From: Eggerthella sp. CAG:298
Lineage (GTDB): Bacteria > Actinomycetota > Coriobacteriia > Coriobacteriales > Eggerthellaceae
Direction: 5' to 3'
Assembly (NCBI GenBank): GCA_000435675.1
Contig: FR895138.1
Coordinates: 17,218-58,677 of the forward strand
DNA length: 41,460 nt
Under the pieces are notes generated by a model. It saw nothing but the letters and a program-made list of their open reading frames with translations, was not told the origin of the DNA and searched no databases. Positions 15,181-22,531 of this stretch are shown in pieces. Within the stretch, counting starts at the first letter, position 1. Each line of letters starts with the position of its first letter. Position numbers and translations under genes: made by a program.

Positions 15181-15732
15181 ATGGCTACTCCTCGTTTGAA
15201 GGAAAAGTACAACAACGAAGTGCGCGACAAGCTCTACAAAGAGCTCGAGCTCACTAACGTCAATCAGGTTCCCCGTCTCGAGAAGATCGTCGTCAACATG
15301 GGTGTCGGCCGCGCGGCTGGCGATTCCAAGTTGCTCGATGGTGCTATCGCGGACCTGCGTGTCATCACCGGTCAGCAGCCGATGGTCACTCGTGCAAAGA
15401 AGTCCATCGCAGGTTTCCATCTGCGTGAAGGTCAGGCAATCGGTGCGAAGGTCACCCTTCGTGGCGATCGCATGTGGGAGTTCTTCGACCGTCTCATGTC
15501 CACCGCGCTTCCTCGCGTGCGTGACTTCCGCGGTTTGAACCCCAAGAGCTTCGATGGCCGTGGAAATTACACCATGGGTCTTAATGAGCAGCTGATCTTC
15601 CCGGAAATCGAGTACGATAAGGTCGATCATACGCGCGGTATGGACATCACGTTCGTTACCACGTCGGAGAACAACGAGGGTGCTAAAGCGCTTCTGGATG
15701 CGCTGGGCTTCCCTTTTAAGAAGAATGCCTAA
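15181..15732 (+). CDS. rplE: 50S ribosomal protein L5
   Basis: The 183-aa protein (MATPRLKEKYNNEVRDKL...) has VVNMGVGRAAGDSK, ITGQQPMVTRAKKSIAGF, LRGDRMWEFFDRL and NYTMGLNEQLIFPEI. L5 anchors 5S rRNA and contacts P-site tRNA. GAAAGG lies upstream. It opens the second half of the spc gene set after the long gap. Confidence 0.97.
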   Translation: MATPRLKEKYNNEVRDKLYKELELTNVNQVPRLEKIVVNMGVGRAAGDSKLLDGAIADLRVITGQQPMVTRAKKSIAGFHLREGQAIGAKVTLRGDRMWEFFDRLMSTALPRVRDFRGLNPKSFDGRGNYTMGLNEQLIFPEIEYDKVDHTRGMDITFVTTSENNEGAKALLDALGFPFKKNA

Positions 15733-15771
15733 ACTCAAAACAAGAGTTGGTAATAAGAAAGAAGGATTTGA

Positions 15772-15957
15772 ATGGCTAAGAAATCGATGATCGCCAAATC
15801 AAAGCGAGTACCGAAGTATTCGACTCGGCATCACAACCGCTGCAGCCGCTGTGGGCGTCCCCATGGCTACTATCGCAAGTTCGGTCTGTGCCGTATCTGT
15901 CTTCGCGAACTTGCTAACCGAGGCGAACTTCCCGGCGTGACCAAAGCTTCCTGGTAA
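15772..15957 (+). CDS. rpsN: 30S ribosomal protein S14, zinc-binding type Z
   Basis: The 61-aa protein has four Cys in CSRCG and CRIC pairs, giving the short zinc-containing S14 form found in many Gram-positives. It begins MAKKSMIAKSKRVPKYS and ends ELPGVTKASW. The short form depends on zinc, in contrast with the longer Cys-free paralogue that zinc-starved cells use. AAGGAT precedes the ATG. Confidence 0.97.
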   Translation: MAKKSMIAKSKRVPKYSTRHHNRCSRCGRPHGYYRKFGLCRICLRELANRGELPGVTKASW

Positions 15958-16067
15958 GCATCAGTCAAGTTCGATCACGTGCTGAGTGTCGAGAGTCAAG
16001 GCGTGGTCACTAAGGGTGCCCGCGAACCGGCTTTTCGTCTCATCAAGAACAAAGGAGAAACAAAACA

Positions 16068-16466
16068 ATGAGCATGAACGATCCTATTGCAGATATGCTT
16101 ACGCGCGTGCGTAATGCGAACTCTGCAGGCAAGCTTACGGTTTCCATGCCGTCGAGCAAAAAGCTTGTCGAAATTGCCCGCATCATGCAAGAAGAGGGCT
16201 ACATCACTGGCTACGAAGTGGAAAGCGCAAATCCGCGCGACATCCTTGAGATCACCCTCAAGTATGGCGAGAAGAAGGCGCGCACCATCCGTGGCATCAA
16301 GCGCATTTCCAAACCAGGTCTTCGAATCTACGCTGGCAAAGATGAATTGCCGCGTGTTCTGGGCGGTTTGGGTACTGCGATCATTTCAACGAGCAAGGGC
16401 GTAATGGCCGACCGCGATGCACGTAAGAACGGCATCGGTGGCGAAGTCATCGCTTATATCTGGTAG
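16068..16466 (+). CDS. rpsH: 30S ribosomal protein S8
   Basis: The 132-aa protein (MSMNDPIADMLTRVRNAN, RISKPGLRIYAG, GLGTAIISTSKGVMADRDA) is a normal S8, a central-domain assembly protein that in E. coli represses the spc operon at rplE. AAAGGAG lies upstream. The 110-bp stretch before it holds no recognisable gene. Confidence 0.97.
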   Translation: MSMNDPIADMLTRVRNANSAGKLTVSMPSSKKLVEIARIMQEEGYITGYEVESANPRDILEITLKYGEKKARTIRGIKRISKPGLRIYAGKDELPRVLGGLGTAIISTSKGVMADRDARKNGIGGEVIAYIW

Positions 16467-16481
16467 GAAGGGAGGAATACT

Positions 16482-17024
16482 GTGTCACGTATCGGTAAAA
16501 TGCCCGTCACTATTCCTGCCGGAGTAGAAGTTAAGGTCGATGGCCAGACTGTTACGGTCAAAGGCCCCAAGGGCGAACTCACCCGTACCTTCAACGACAT
16601 GATGGATATCAAGGTCGAAGGTAATGAAGTAATCGTCGAGCGTCCGGACGATAGCCGCGAAGCAAAGAGCTTCCATGGCCTTACGCGTACGCTCATCAAC
16701 AATATGGTTCAGGGCGTTTCTGAAGGTTATTCCAAGAAGCTCGAGCTGGTAGGCGTTGGCTATCGTGCAGCGCTCAAAGGCAAGGACCTTGAGATCCAGC
16801 TTGGTTTCTCGCATCCGGTCGTTGTCGAGGCTCCTGAGAACATCACCTTCGAAGTTCCCAGCCAGACCGAGATTATCGTTAACGGCATCAGCAAAGAGCA
16901 GGTTGGCCAGGTTGCTGCAGACATTCGCAAATGGCGTAAGCCCGAACCTTACAAGGGCAAGGGTATTCGCTATGAAGGCGAATATGTACGTCGCAAGCTT
17001 GGTAAAGCTGCTAAGTCTGAGTAA
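16482..17024 (+). CDS. rplF: 50S ribosomal protein L6
   Basis: The 180-aa protein starts at GTG after GGGAGG and reads MSRIGKMPVTIPAGVEV. It has VKGPKGELTR, LVGVGYRA and the C-terminal RKWRKPEPYKGKGIRYEGE motif. L6 lies near the sarcin-ricin loop and factor-binding site. Confidence 0.97.
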   Translation: MSRIGKMPVTIPAGVEVKVDGQTVTVKGPKGELTRTFNDMMDIKVEGNEVIVERPDDSREAKSFHGLTRTLINNMVQGVSEGYSKKLELVGVGYRAALKGKDLEIQLGFSHPVVVEAPENITFEVPSQTEIIVNGISKEQVGQVAADIRKWRKPEPYKGKGIRYEGEYVRRKLGKAAKSE

Positions 17025-17057
17025 AGACGCACAAGCTAGGAAAGAAGGAATTTAAGC

Positions 17058-17426
17058 ATGAAAAAGCTTCAAAAGAAACAAGCCGGCTTGCGTCGCCGCC
17101 ACACCCGTGTCCGCGGCAAGATCTCCGGCACGGCAGAGCGTCCTCGTCTTTGCATCACCCGCTCTAACGCGAATATGTACGCTCAGGTTATCGACGATGT
17201 CACCGGCAAGACCATCTGCGCTCTTTCAACGCTCGGTCCCGATTTCAAGAAGACGGGAAAGACGGGCGCAACGGTCGAAGGTGCCGCAGAGCTCGGTAAG
17301 CTGATCGGTAAGAAAGCACAGAAGAAAGGCGTCACCGAAGTGGTCTTCGATCGCGGTGGCAACCTCTATCATGGTCGCATCCAGGCTGTTGCCGACGGTG
17401 CCCGTGAAGCAGGCCTGAAGTTCTAA
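17058..17426 (+). CDS. rplR: 50S ribosomal protein L18
   Basis: The 122-aa protein has the basic N-terminus (KKLQKKQAGLRRRHTRVRGK), RPRLCITRSNANMYAQVIDD and the C-terminal FDRGGNLYHGRIQAVADGAREAG (read in two parts). L18 binds 5S rRNA with L5. AAGAAGGA precedes the ATG; rpsE follows after 16 bases. Confidence 0.97.
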   Translation: MKKLQKKQAGLRRRHTRVRGKISGTAERPRLCITRSNANMYAQVIDDVTGKTICALSTLGPDFKKTGKTGATVEGAAELGKLIGKKAQKKGVTEVVFDRGGNLYHGRIQAVADGAREAGLKF

Positions 17427-17442
17427 GAGAGGGTAGAGGTAA

Positions 17443-17970
17443 ATGGCTCGTAAACAAGAAAACAAGGCAGACGTTCCTGAGCTCGAAGAACGTGTTGTCT
17501 ATATCAATCGTGTATCCAAGGTAGTCAAGGGCGGTCGTCGCTTCGCTCTTACTGCACTGGTCGTCGTCGGCGATGGTAACGGTCGTGTTGGCGTTGGCAT
17601 GGGCAAGTCCCAAGAAGTGCCTATCGCGATCCGCAAGGGCATCGACGATGCGAAGAAGAATATGTTCACTGTTCCGCTTACGCCGGAAAAGACGCTTCCG
17701 CACGAGATCCTCGGCATCTATGGCGCTGGTAAGGTGCTCCTGAAGCCGGCTGCTCCTGGTACTGGCGTTATCGCTGGTGGCCCGGTTCGTGCAGTCCTCG
17801 AGCTTGCAGGTGTCACCGATGTCCTTACCAAGTCCCTTGGTACCGACAACGCTATGAACATCGTCAAGGCGGTCGCTGCTGGTCTTCAGGAAATGCAAGA
17901 TCCTGAAGAGGTGGCCAAGCGTCGTGGCATGTCCGTTGCAGATCTCTATGGTTGGAAGGAGAAGAACTAA
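17443..17970 (+). CDS. rpsE: 30S ribosomal protein S5
   Basis: The 175-aa protein has INRVSKVVKGGRRFALTALV, VVGDGNGRVGVGMGKSQEVP and PAAPGTGVIAGGPVRAVLE. The N-terminal loop contributes to decoding fidelity and is the site of spectinomycin-resistance changes; the loop looks unaltered. The stop overlaps the rpmD start by one base. Confidence 0.97.
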   Translation: MARKQENKADVPELEERVVYINRVSKVVKGGRRFALTALVVVGDGNGRVGVGMGKSQEVPIAIRKGIDDAKKNMFTVPLTPEKTLPHEILGIYGAGKVLLKPAAPGTGVIAGGPVRAVLELAGVTDVLTKSLGTDNAMNIVKAVAAGLQEMQDPEEVAKRRGMSVADLYGWKEKN

Positions 17971-18170
17971 TGGCTAACGCTAAAAAGACTCTCCGCATCA
18001 CGCAGGTCAAATCTGCGATCGGCAAGAAATACGATCAGGAGAGAACGCTCAAGGCGCTCGGTCTCGGTAAGATCGGTCGCAGCGTCGATCAGGTCGACAA
18101 TCCGTGCGTACGCGGCATGATCTTCAAGGTCAAGCACCTCGTTGAAGTCGAAGAGATCAAAGCAAAATAA
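17970..18170 (+). CDS. rpmD: 50S ribosomal protein L30
   Basis: The 66-aa protein (MANAKKTLRITQVKSAIG, TLKALGLGKIGRSVDQVDNP) is a standard bacterial L30. I set the start at the ATG at 17970, which overlaps the rpsE stop (TAATG) and has AAGGAG upstream. Confidence 0.96.
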   Translation: MANAKKTLRITQVKSAIGKKYDQERTLKALGLGKIGRSVDQVDNPCVRGMIFKVKHLVEVEEIKAK

Positions 18171-18178
18171 CAACTGAT

Positions 18179-18204
18179 GGTCGGTGTGCAAAAGCACTCC
18201 GACC
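18179..18204 (+). other. Strong hairpin between rpmD and rplO
   Basis: GGTCGG/CCGACC and GTGC/GCAC pair around one T-T mismatch with an AAAA loop, followed by TTTC and, ten bases on, T5. It resembles a weak or leaky terminator that could lower expression of rplO-secY-adk relative to upstream genes. Confidence 0.45.
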
Positions 18205-18289
18205 TTTCAGCATTTTTAAGTCTGCCGACTAGCGAGCTGTCGGCCTCTGTGAGAACAGAGATAGCGAAACAAAAAGGAGAAACAAACAC

Positions 18290-18739
18290 ATGGAACTCAA
18301 AGATCTGAAGCCAGCTGAAGGCTCAAAGCGCAATCGTAAGCGCGTCGGTCGTGGCCCTGCATCCGGTAATGGTAAGACCGCTGGTCGCGGTATGAATGGC
18401 CAGAAGTCTCGTGCTGGTGGCGGCAAAGGTGCCGGCTTCGAAGGTGGTCAGACTCCTCTTGCACGTCGTCTTCCGAAACTTCCCGGTTTCCGCAACTTCA
18501 ATCGCGTTGAATATGTTCCGGTGAACGTTTCCCGTCTTGATGCGAAGTTCAACGCTGGCGATCTTGTCGATGCTGATACGCTCTATGCTGCAGGTATCAT
18601 CAAGAACACTACCGATCCCATCAAGGTTCTGGGTGATGGTGAGATCACGAAGGCACTTACCGTTCGTGTTGATAAGGTTTCTGCTTCTGCAAGAGCAAAG
18701 ATCGAAGCAGTCGGAGGAAAGGTTGAGGCACCTTGCTAA
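18290..18739 (+). CDS. rplO: 50S ribosomal protein L15
   Basis: The 149-aa protein (MELKDLKPAEGSKRNRKRVG, KTAGRGMNGQKSRAGGG, FEGGQTPLARRLPKL) is a normal L15, a late assembly protein. AAAGGAG precedes the ATG. It overlaps the secY TTG start by seven bases, consistent with coupled translation. Confidence 0.97.
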   Translation: MELKDLKPAEGSKRNRKRVGRGPASGNGKTAGRGMNGQKSRAGGGKGAGFEGGQTPLARRLPKLPGFRNFNRVEYVPVNVSRLDAKFNAGDLVDADTLYAAGIIKNTTDPIKVLGDGEITKALTVRVDKVSASARAKIEAVGGKVEAPC

Positions 18740-20013
18740 ATTCGCTGGTACAAGCGTTCAAGGTTCCCGAGCTGAGGAATAAGATCCTCTTCACGCTCGG
18801 TATTCTTGCGCTCTATCGACTTGGCGCCTACATTCCTGTTCCTGGCATTCCCTTCCATGCGTTCGCTGATGCCTTTTCTGAGCAGGGAGTCGGTATGGCG
18901 ATGCTCGACCTCTTCACGGGCGGTGCATTGTCTAACTTCTCCGTGTTCGCACTCGGCATCATGCCCTACATCACCGCATCGATCATCATGCAGCTGATGC
19001 AGGGTGTTATCCCCGCAGTTGGGCGCTGGGCGCGTGAAGGCGAAACGGGAAGGCGCCGTATCACTCAGGTCACGCGTTATCTCACGCTTGGTCTTGGTCT
19101 TATCAATGCGGTCGGCTACCTGCTGCTGTTCAAGTCGGCATCGTACGGCATCGTATTCAGCCCTGAGGTGCCTGGCTTCTTGAGCGATTTCTTGGTCGTC
19201 TTCACGTTGGTTGTCGGCACGGCGATCATCATGTGGATGGGCGAGCTCATCACGCAGCGTGGTGTTGGTAATGGCATGTCGCTCATCATCTTCACCTCGA
19301 TCGTCGTTTCGGTTCCTTCTGCGATCTTCTCGTCGATCAACCTTCAGTCCGATCTGGGCATGGGCATCGCGACCACCGTGTTCATCCTGCTCATCGTGCT
19401 CGTCAGCATCCCGGCGATCATCTTCGTCGAGCGTGCACAGCGCCGTATCCCGGTCAGCTATGCTAAGCGCGTTCAGGGACGCAGGATGATGGGCGGTCAG
19501 AGCTCATATCTTCCGCTGAAGATCAATGCTGCCGGCGTTATCCCGATCATCTTCGCAAGTTGTTTGATCTATTTCCCGGCTCAGATCGCAGCACTGTTCA
19601 ATATCGACTGGCTCAACGTGGTCGCTAATGCCATCTCGGCAGGTCCGGTCAACTGGATCATGACCGCGCTTCTTATCGTGTTCTTCGCATACTTCTACAC
19701 GTCTATCGTGTTCAATCCGAATGACACGGCAGAAAATCTCCAGAAGCAAGGCGGATTCATCCCCGGTATTCGTCCAGGTGCTAATACGGTGCAATACATC
19801 AAGAATGTCTTGCGTCGCGTTACGCTGCCAGGCGCGATCTTCATCGCAATCATCGCAGTTGTGCCTTCGATCTTCTTCTACTTCACCAACAACACGCTCA
19901 TTCAGGCGTTCGGTGGTACTTCGATCCTCATCATGATCGGCGTTGCGCTCGATACCATGAGCAAGATCGAATCGCAGTTGAAGATGTACAACTACGATGG
20001 CTTCTTCAAATAA
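18733..20013 (+). CDS. secY: Preprotein translocase subunit SecY
   Basis: The 426-aa protein has ten hydrophobic segments in the SecY pattern, the plug and pore region FTGGALSNFSVFALGIMPYI, the cytoplasmic AQRRIPVSYAKR loop needed for SecA/ribosome interaction, and the FIPGIRPG loop. It forms the channel for Sec export and membrane insertion. The start is a TTG inside the end of rplO, with GAGG just upstream; I see no better start. Confidence 0.97.
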   Translation: MLNSLVQAFKVPELRNKILFTLGILALYRLGAYIPVPGIPFHAFADAFSEQGVGMAMLDLFTGGALSNFSVFALGIMPYITASIIMQLMQGVIPAVGRWAREGETGRRRITQVTRYLTLGLGLINAVGYLLLFKSASYGIVFSPEVPGFLSDFLVVFTLVVGTAIIMWMGELITQRGVGNGMSLIIFTSIVVSVPSAIFSSINLQSDLGMGIATTVFILLIVLVSIPAIIFVERAQRRIPVSYAKRVQGRRMMGGQSSYLPLKINAAGVIPIIFASCLIYFPAQIAALFNIDWLNVVANAISAGPVNWIMTALLIVFFAYFYTSIVFNPNDTAENLQKQGGFIPGIRPGANTVQYIKNVLRRVTLPGAIFIAIIAVVPSIFFYFTNNTLIQAFGGTSILIMIGVALDTMSKIESQLKMYNYDGFFK

Positions 20014-20052
20014 ACTGGCGTGATCTCCTAAGAGAGTTCATCACAGGTACAA

Positions 20053-20097
20053 ACCCTTCTTCAGTCATTCTATGAAGCGCTGGAGAAGGGTGCTTTT
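20053..20097 (+). terminator. Hairpin between secY and adk (weak terminator or attenuator)
   Basis: Twelve-base arms (ACCCTTCTTCAG at 20053-20064 with 20080-20091, one T-G pair) are followed by GCTTTT. The T tract is short, so some read-through into adk is expected. Confidence 0.5.
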
Positions 20098-20137
20098 ATA
20101 AAGGGTTTGGGGATAAAACGATTGAAAGGATTAGATA

Positions 20138-20764
20138 ATGAATATCGTTTTGTTAGGCGCTCCTGGTGCTGGTAAAGGTACGCAGGCCGCCAAGCTCGTG
20201 GAAAAGTATGGTTTTGCCCACATTTCCACTGGCGACATCCTCCGCGCAGCGGTGAAGAACCAAACACCGCTCGGAATCGAAGCAAAGAAATACATGGACG
20301 CAGGCGACCTCGTTCCTGATGAGCTCGTGATCGGTCTCGTGAAAGAGCGCTTGAAGGATGATGACACCAAAGCTGGTTTCATTCTCGATGGCTTCCCGCG
20401 CACCTCTGCTCAGGCAGTTGCACTTTCAACTGAGCTTGCTGAACTCGAGCGTCCGCTCGATGCAGCGTTGCTCGTCGATGTTGATAAAGAAGTTATCATC
20501 GGCCGTTTGACCTCACGTCGCGTTTGCCGCGACTGTGGCTACATCGGCACGGAAGCTGATAAGGTCTGCCCGAAGTGCGGCGGCGAAATGTATCAGCGCG
20601 ACGATGATAATGAAGCTACCGTACGCAATCGTCTTGATGTTTATGAGAGCTCCACGGCCCCACTTATCGATTATTATCGCGGTTGTGGCTTGCTCATCGA
20701 GATCAATGGCGATCAAGATCCTGAAGTTGTCTTTGCTGATGTCCAGAAGGCGCTCGATCTGTAA
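20138..20764 (+). CDS. adk: Adenylate kinase, zinc-lid type
   Basis: The 208-aa protein has the P-loop GAPGAGKGTQA, the AMP-binding STGDILRAAV, DGFPRTSAQA and a lid domain with four Cys (CRDCG and CPKCG) that should bind zinc. It interconverts 2 ADP with ATP and AMP. AAAGGAT precedes the ATG. It is the usual neighbour of secY, but the customary map, infA and rpmJ do not follow: a large hairpin and an unrelated membrane gene come next. Confidence 0.97.
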   Translation: MNIVLLGAPGAGKGTQAAKLVEKYGFAHISTGDILRAAVKNQTPLGIEAKKYMDAGDLVPDELVIGLVKERLKDDDTKAGFILDGFPRTSAQAVALSTELAELERPLDAALLVDVDKEVIIGRLTSRRVCRDCGYIGTEADKVCPKCGGEMYQRDDDNEATVRNRLDVYESSTAPLIDYYRGCGLLIEINGDQDPEVVFADVQKALDL

Positions 20765-20808
20765 GCCTACGGTAAATATATAAGGGTCACGTCCCTAAAA
20801 GTAAAAGA

Positions 20809-20874
20809 GCCTTCGAAGCAGTGATCCATTCCGCGATCGTGAGATCGGAATGACCTTTCACCTGCTTCGAGGGC
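20809..20874 (+). terminator. Long nested hairpin after adk
   Basis: A 13-bp outer stem (20809-20821 with 20862-20874, one G-T pair) encloses a second stem, ATTC/GAAT with CGATC/GATCG. The following bases (TTGTATTGTT) are T-rich but not a clean tract. It probably ends the rplB-adk transcript; it lies only 10 bases before the next start codon. Confidence 0.55.
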
Positions 20875-20884
20875 TTGTATTGTT

Positions 20885-22384
20885 ATGAAGCATTTTCTCT
20901 CTCAACATAACCAAATCGAAGATCGCTTGCAAACGCTGCGCAGTGTGCTGACGTTTTGCTTCGGTATCGGCTATATCGCCAATGTCTTTCTTGCGCAGCC
21001 TCTCCTTGCGCTGATCAATACCATCATGCTCGTTCTCGCGGTGATCTTGAGCTTCATCGCCACGAAGGGATCGACGCGCATGATCGCTGCGGTCCTCCTC
21101 TTCGTTGGTGCATCCCTGCTCATTTACGCGCAAGCTCCGCTCGATGTTTGGGAAAAAGCGCTCTTGGAGAATGGCTACCTGCTAGCGATGTTCATCATGG
21201 TTCCGCTCATCAGCTTGCCGGTGCGCTACGGCGGTTACAACGAATCGCTTGAGGCTCTATTCGAGCGCTTTGGGAATAGCGAGAGCCGCTTCTATGGTCT
21301 TGTGAGCGTGATGACCGCGTTTCTCGGGGTGCTCGTGAGCATCGCTTCTGTGCCGCTCACCTGCGAAGTTGCTCGTTCGAGCCGCTTCGCTGGTAATGCC
21401 CGCGTGCTTGCGACCGCACTCAGCCGCGGGTTCATCACGTGTCTTTTCTGGGCGCCCACCACCGCCACCATCGCGCTCTCGCTGCAGCTTACGGGCGCCG
21501 ACTGGCTCTCAGTGCTGCCATTTGGCCTGCTCTTCGCGATCGTGGCGGGCTTCATCGGCTGGATCATGACAACCCTCCGTGAGCGTTTCATCGTTGGGCG
21601 TTCCCGCGCGCAGGATTCTTCAAATGAGGGCAACGTCGATCCTGTCGATACCGATCTCGAAACTGGCTCCTCTCGTTCGTCAGATAAGGGGAAGGGCGCT
21701 GGATTATCTCGGCCAGGCGCAGGCGCGCTCGATCACAAGAAGATCGCCGAGCTGGTCCTCTTCTCCGTGCTCTATATCGTTGCTGTCATGCTGGTCGGGC
21801 AGTGCCTCGGTATCTCGATCATCGTGGCGGTCGCCTTGATGTCGATCCTCATTCCGATCATCTGGATGGCGGCTATCAAGCGCACGGTGCTGTTCAAGCA
21901 AAAGGTGAAAGAGGAGTACGTTGCGGTCAAACTGCCCAATGTGAAAGGTCAGATGATCCTCTTCACAGCAGCTGGTGTACTGGCTTCGGGAATCAGCTAT
22001 TCGGGTGTCGGAGAGATGGCGGTGACGGCTCTGCTGCAGGTTACGAACGAAGGGGTGCTTGCGGTGACCATCCTCGTCATGGCGCTCGCGTTGGTCTGCT
22101 CAGCTTTTGGCGTACACCCGCTTGTCTACACTACGGTTATCGGCGGTTCCCTGAGCGCTGCTCAGCTAGGGGTTAGCCCCGTGTACTTGGCGCTGCTCCT
22201 TGCTATGGGCTGGGCGCTCGGCAATGCGGTGTGCCCGACTTCGGCGAACACCATTGCCGTATCGCAACTGGTCGAACGTTCGCCCTTCAAATTAGCCTTG
22301 AACTGGAATGTGTCCTACGTGTTAGCGAGCACGGTGATCCTGATTGCGTTGCTGTGGCTGGGGCATTGTCTTGCGCTATGCTGA
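20885..22384 (+). CDS. Polytopic membrane protein, probable transporter of unknown substrate
   Basis: The 499-aa protein has about twelve hydrophobic segments arranged in two halves separated by a charged linker near residues 240-285 (RAQDSSNEGNVDP... to DHKKIAE). Repeated small-residue helices and the late motif MGWALGNAVCPTSANTIAVS resemble the ion-transporter superfamily (ArsB/NhaD/SLC13-like), but I cannot assign a family. No clear ribosome binding site precedes the ATG, and the gene begins ten bases after the terminator-like hairpin of adk, so the start or the promoter arrangement is unusual. It is not obviously linked to its neighbours. Confidence 0.7.
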   Translation: MKHFLSQHNQIEDRLQTLRSVLTFCFGIGYIANVFLAQPLLALINTIMLVLAVILSFIATKGSTRMIAAVLLFVGASLLIYAQAPLDVWEKALLENGYLLAMFIMVPLISLPVRYGGYNESLEALFERFGNSESRFYGLVSVMTAFLGVLVSIASVPLTCEVARSSRFAGNARVLATALSRGFITCLFWAPTTATIALSLQLTGADWLSVLPFGLLFAIVAGFIGWIMTTLRERFIVGRSRAQDSSNEGNVDPVDTDLETGSSRSSDKGKGAGLSRPGAGALDHKKIAELVLFSVLYIVAVMLVGQCLGISIIVAVALMSILIPIIWMAAIKRTVLFKQKVKEEYVAVKLPNVKGQMILFTAAGVLASGISYSGVGEMAVTALLQVTNEGVLAVTILVMALALVCSAFGVHPLVYTTVIGGSLSAAQLGVSPVYLALLLAMGWALGNAVCPTSANTIAVSQLVERSPFKLALNWNVSYVLASTVILIALLWLGHCLALC

Positions 22385-22517
22385 TCTCTGAAGCGGCTCT
22401 TTCTTGCATTGATCACATCCATTGGTCAGGTGGTTGCGAAAAATCAGGCAAATGAAGGCCAGCGCACCGAGCGCACCTATCAAAGCGCTCGCGCTTTTGT
22501 TTCTGCAGGGGTTCTTT

Positions 22518-22523
22518 TACAAT
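22518..22523 (+). promoter_or_regulatory. -10 element close to the 22532 start codon (possible leaderless transcript)
   Basis: TACAAT ends nine bases before the ATG at 22532; TTGTTT at 22497-22502 is a weak -35 with a short 15-bp spacer. No ribosome binding site is present, so the mRNA may begin at or next to the start codon. Confidence 0.35.
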
Positions 22524-22531
22524 GAATCTCA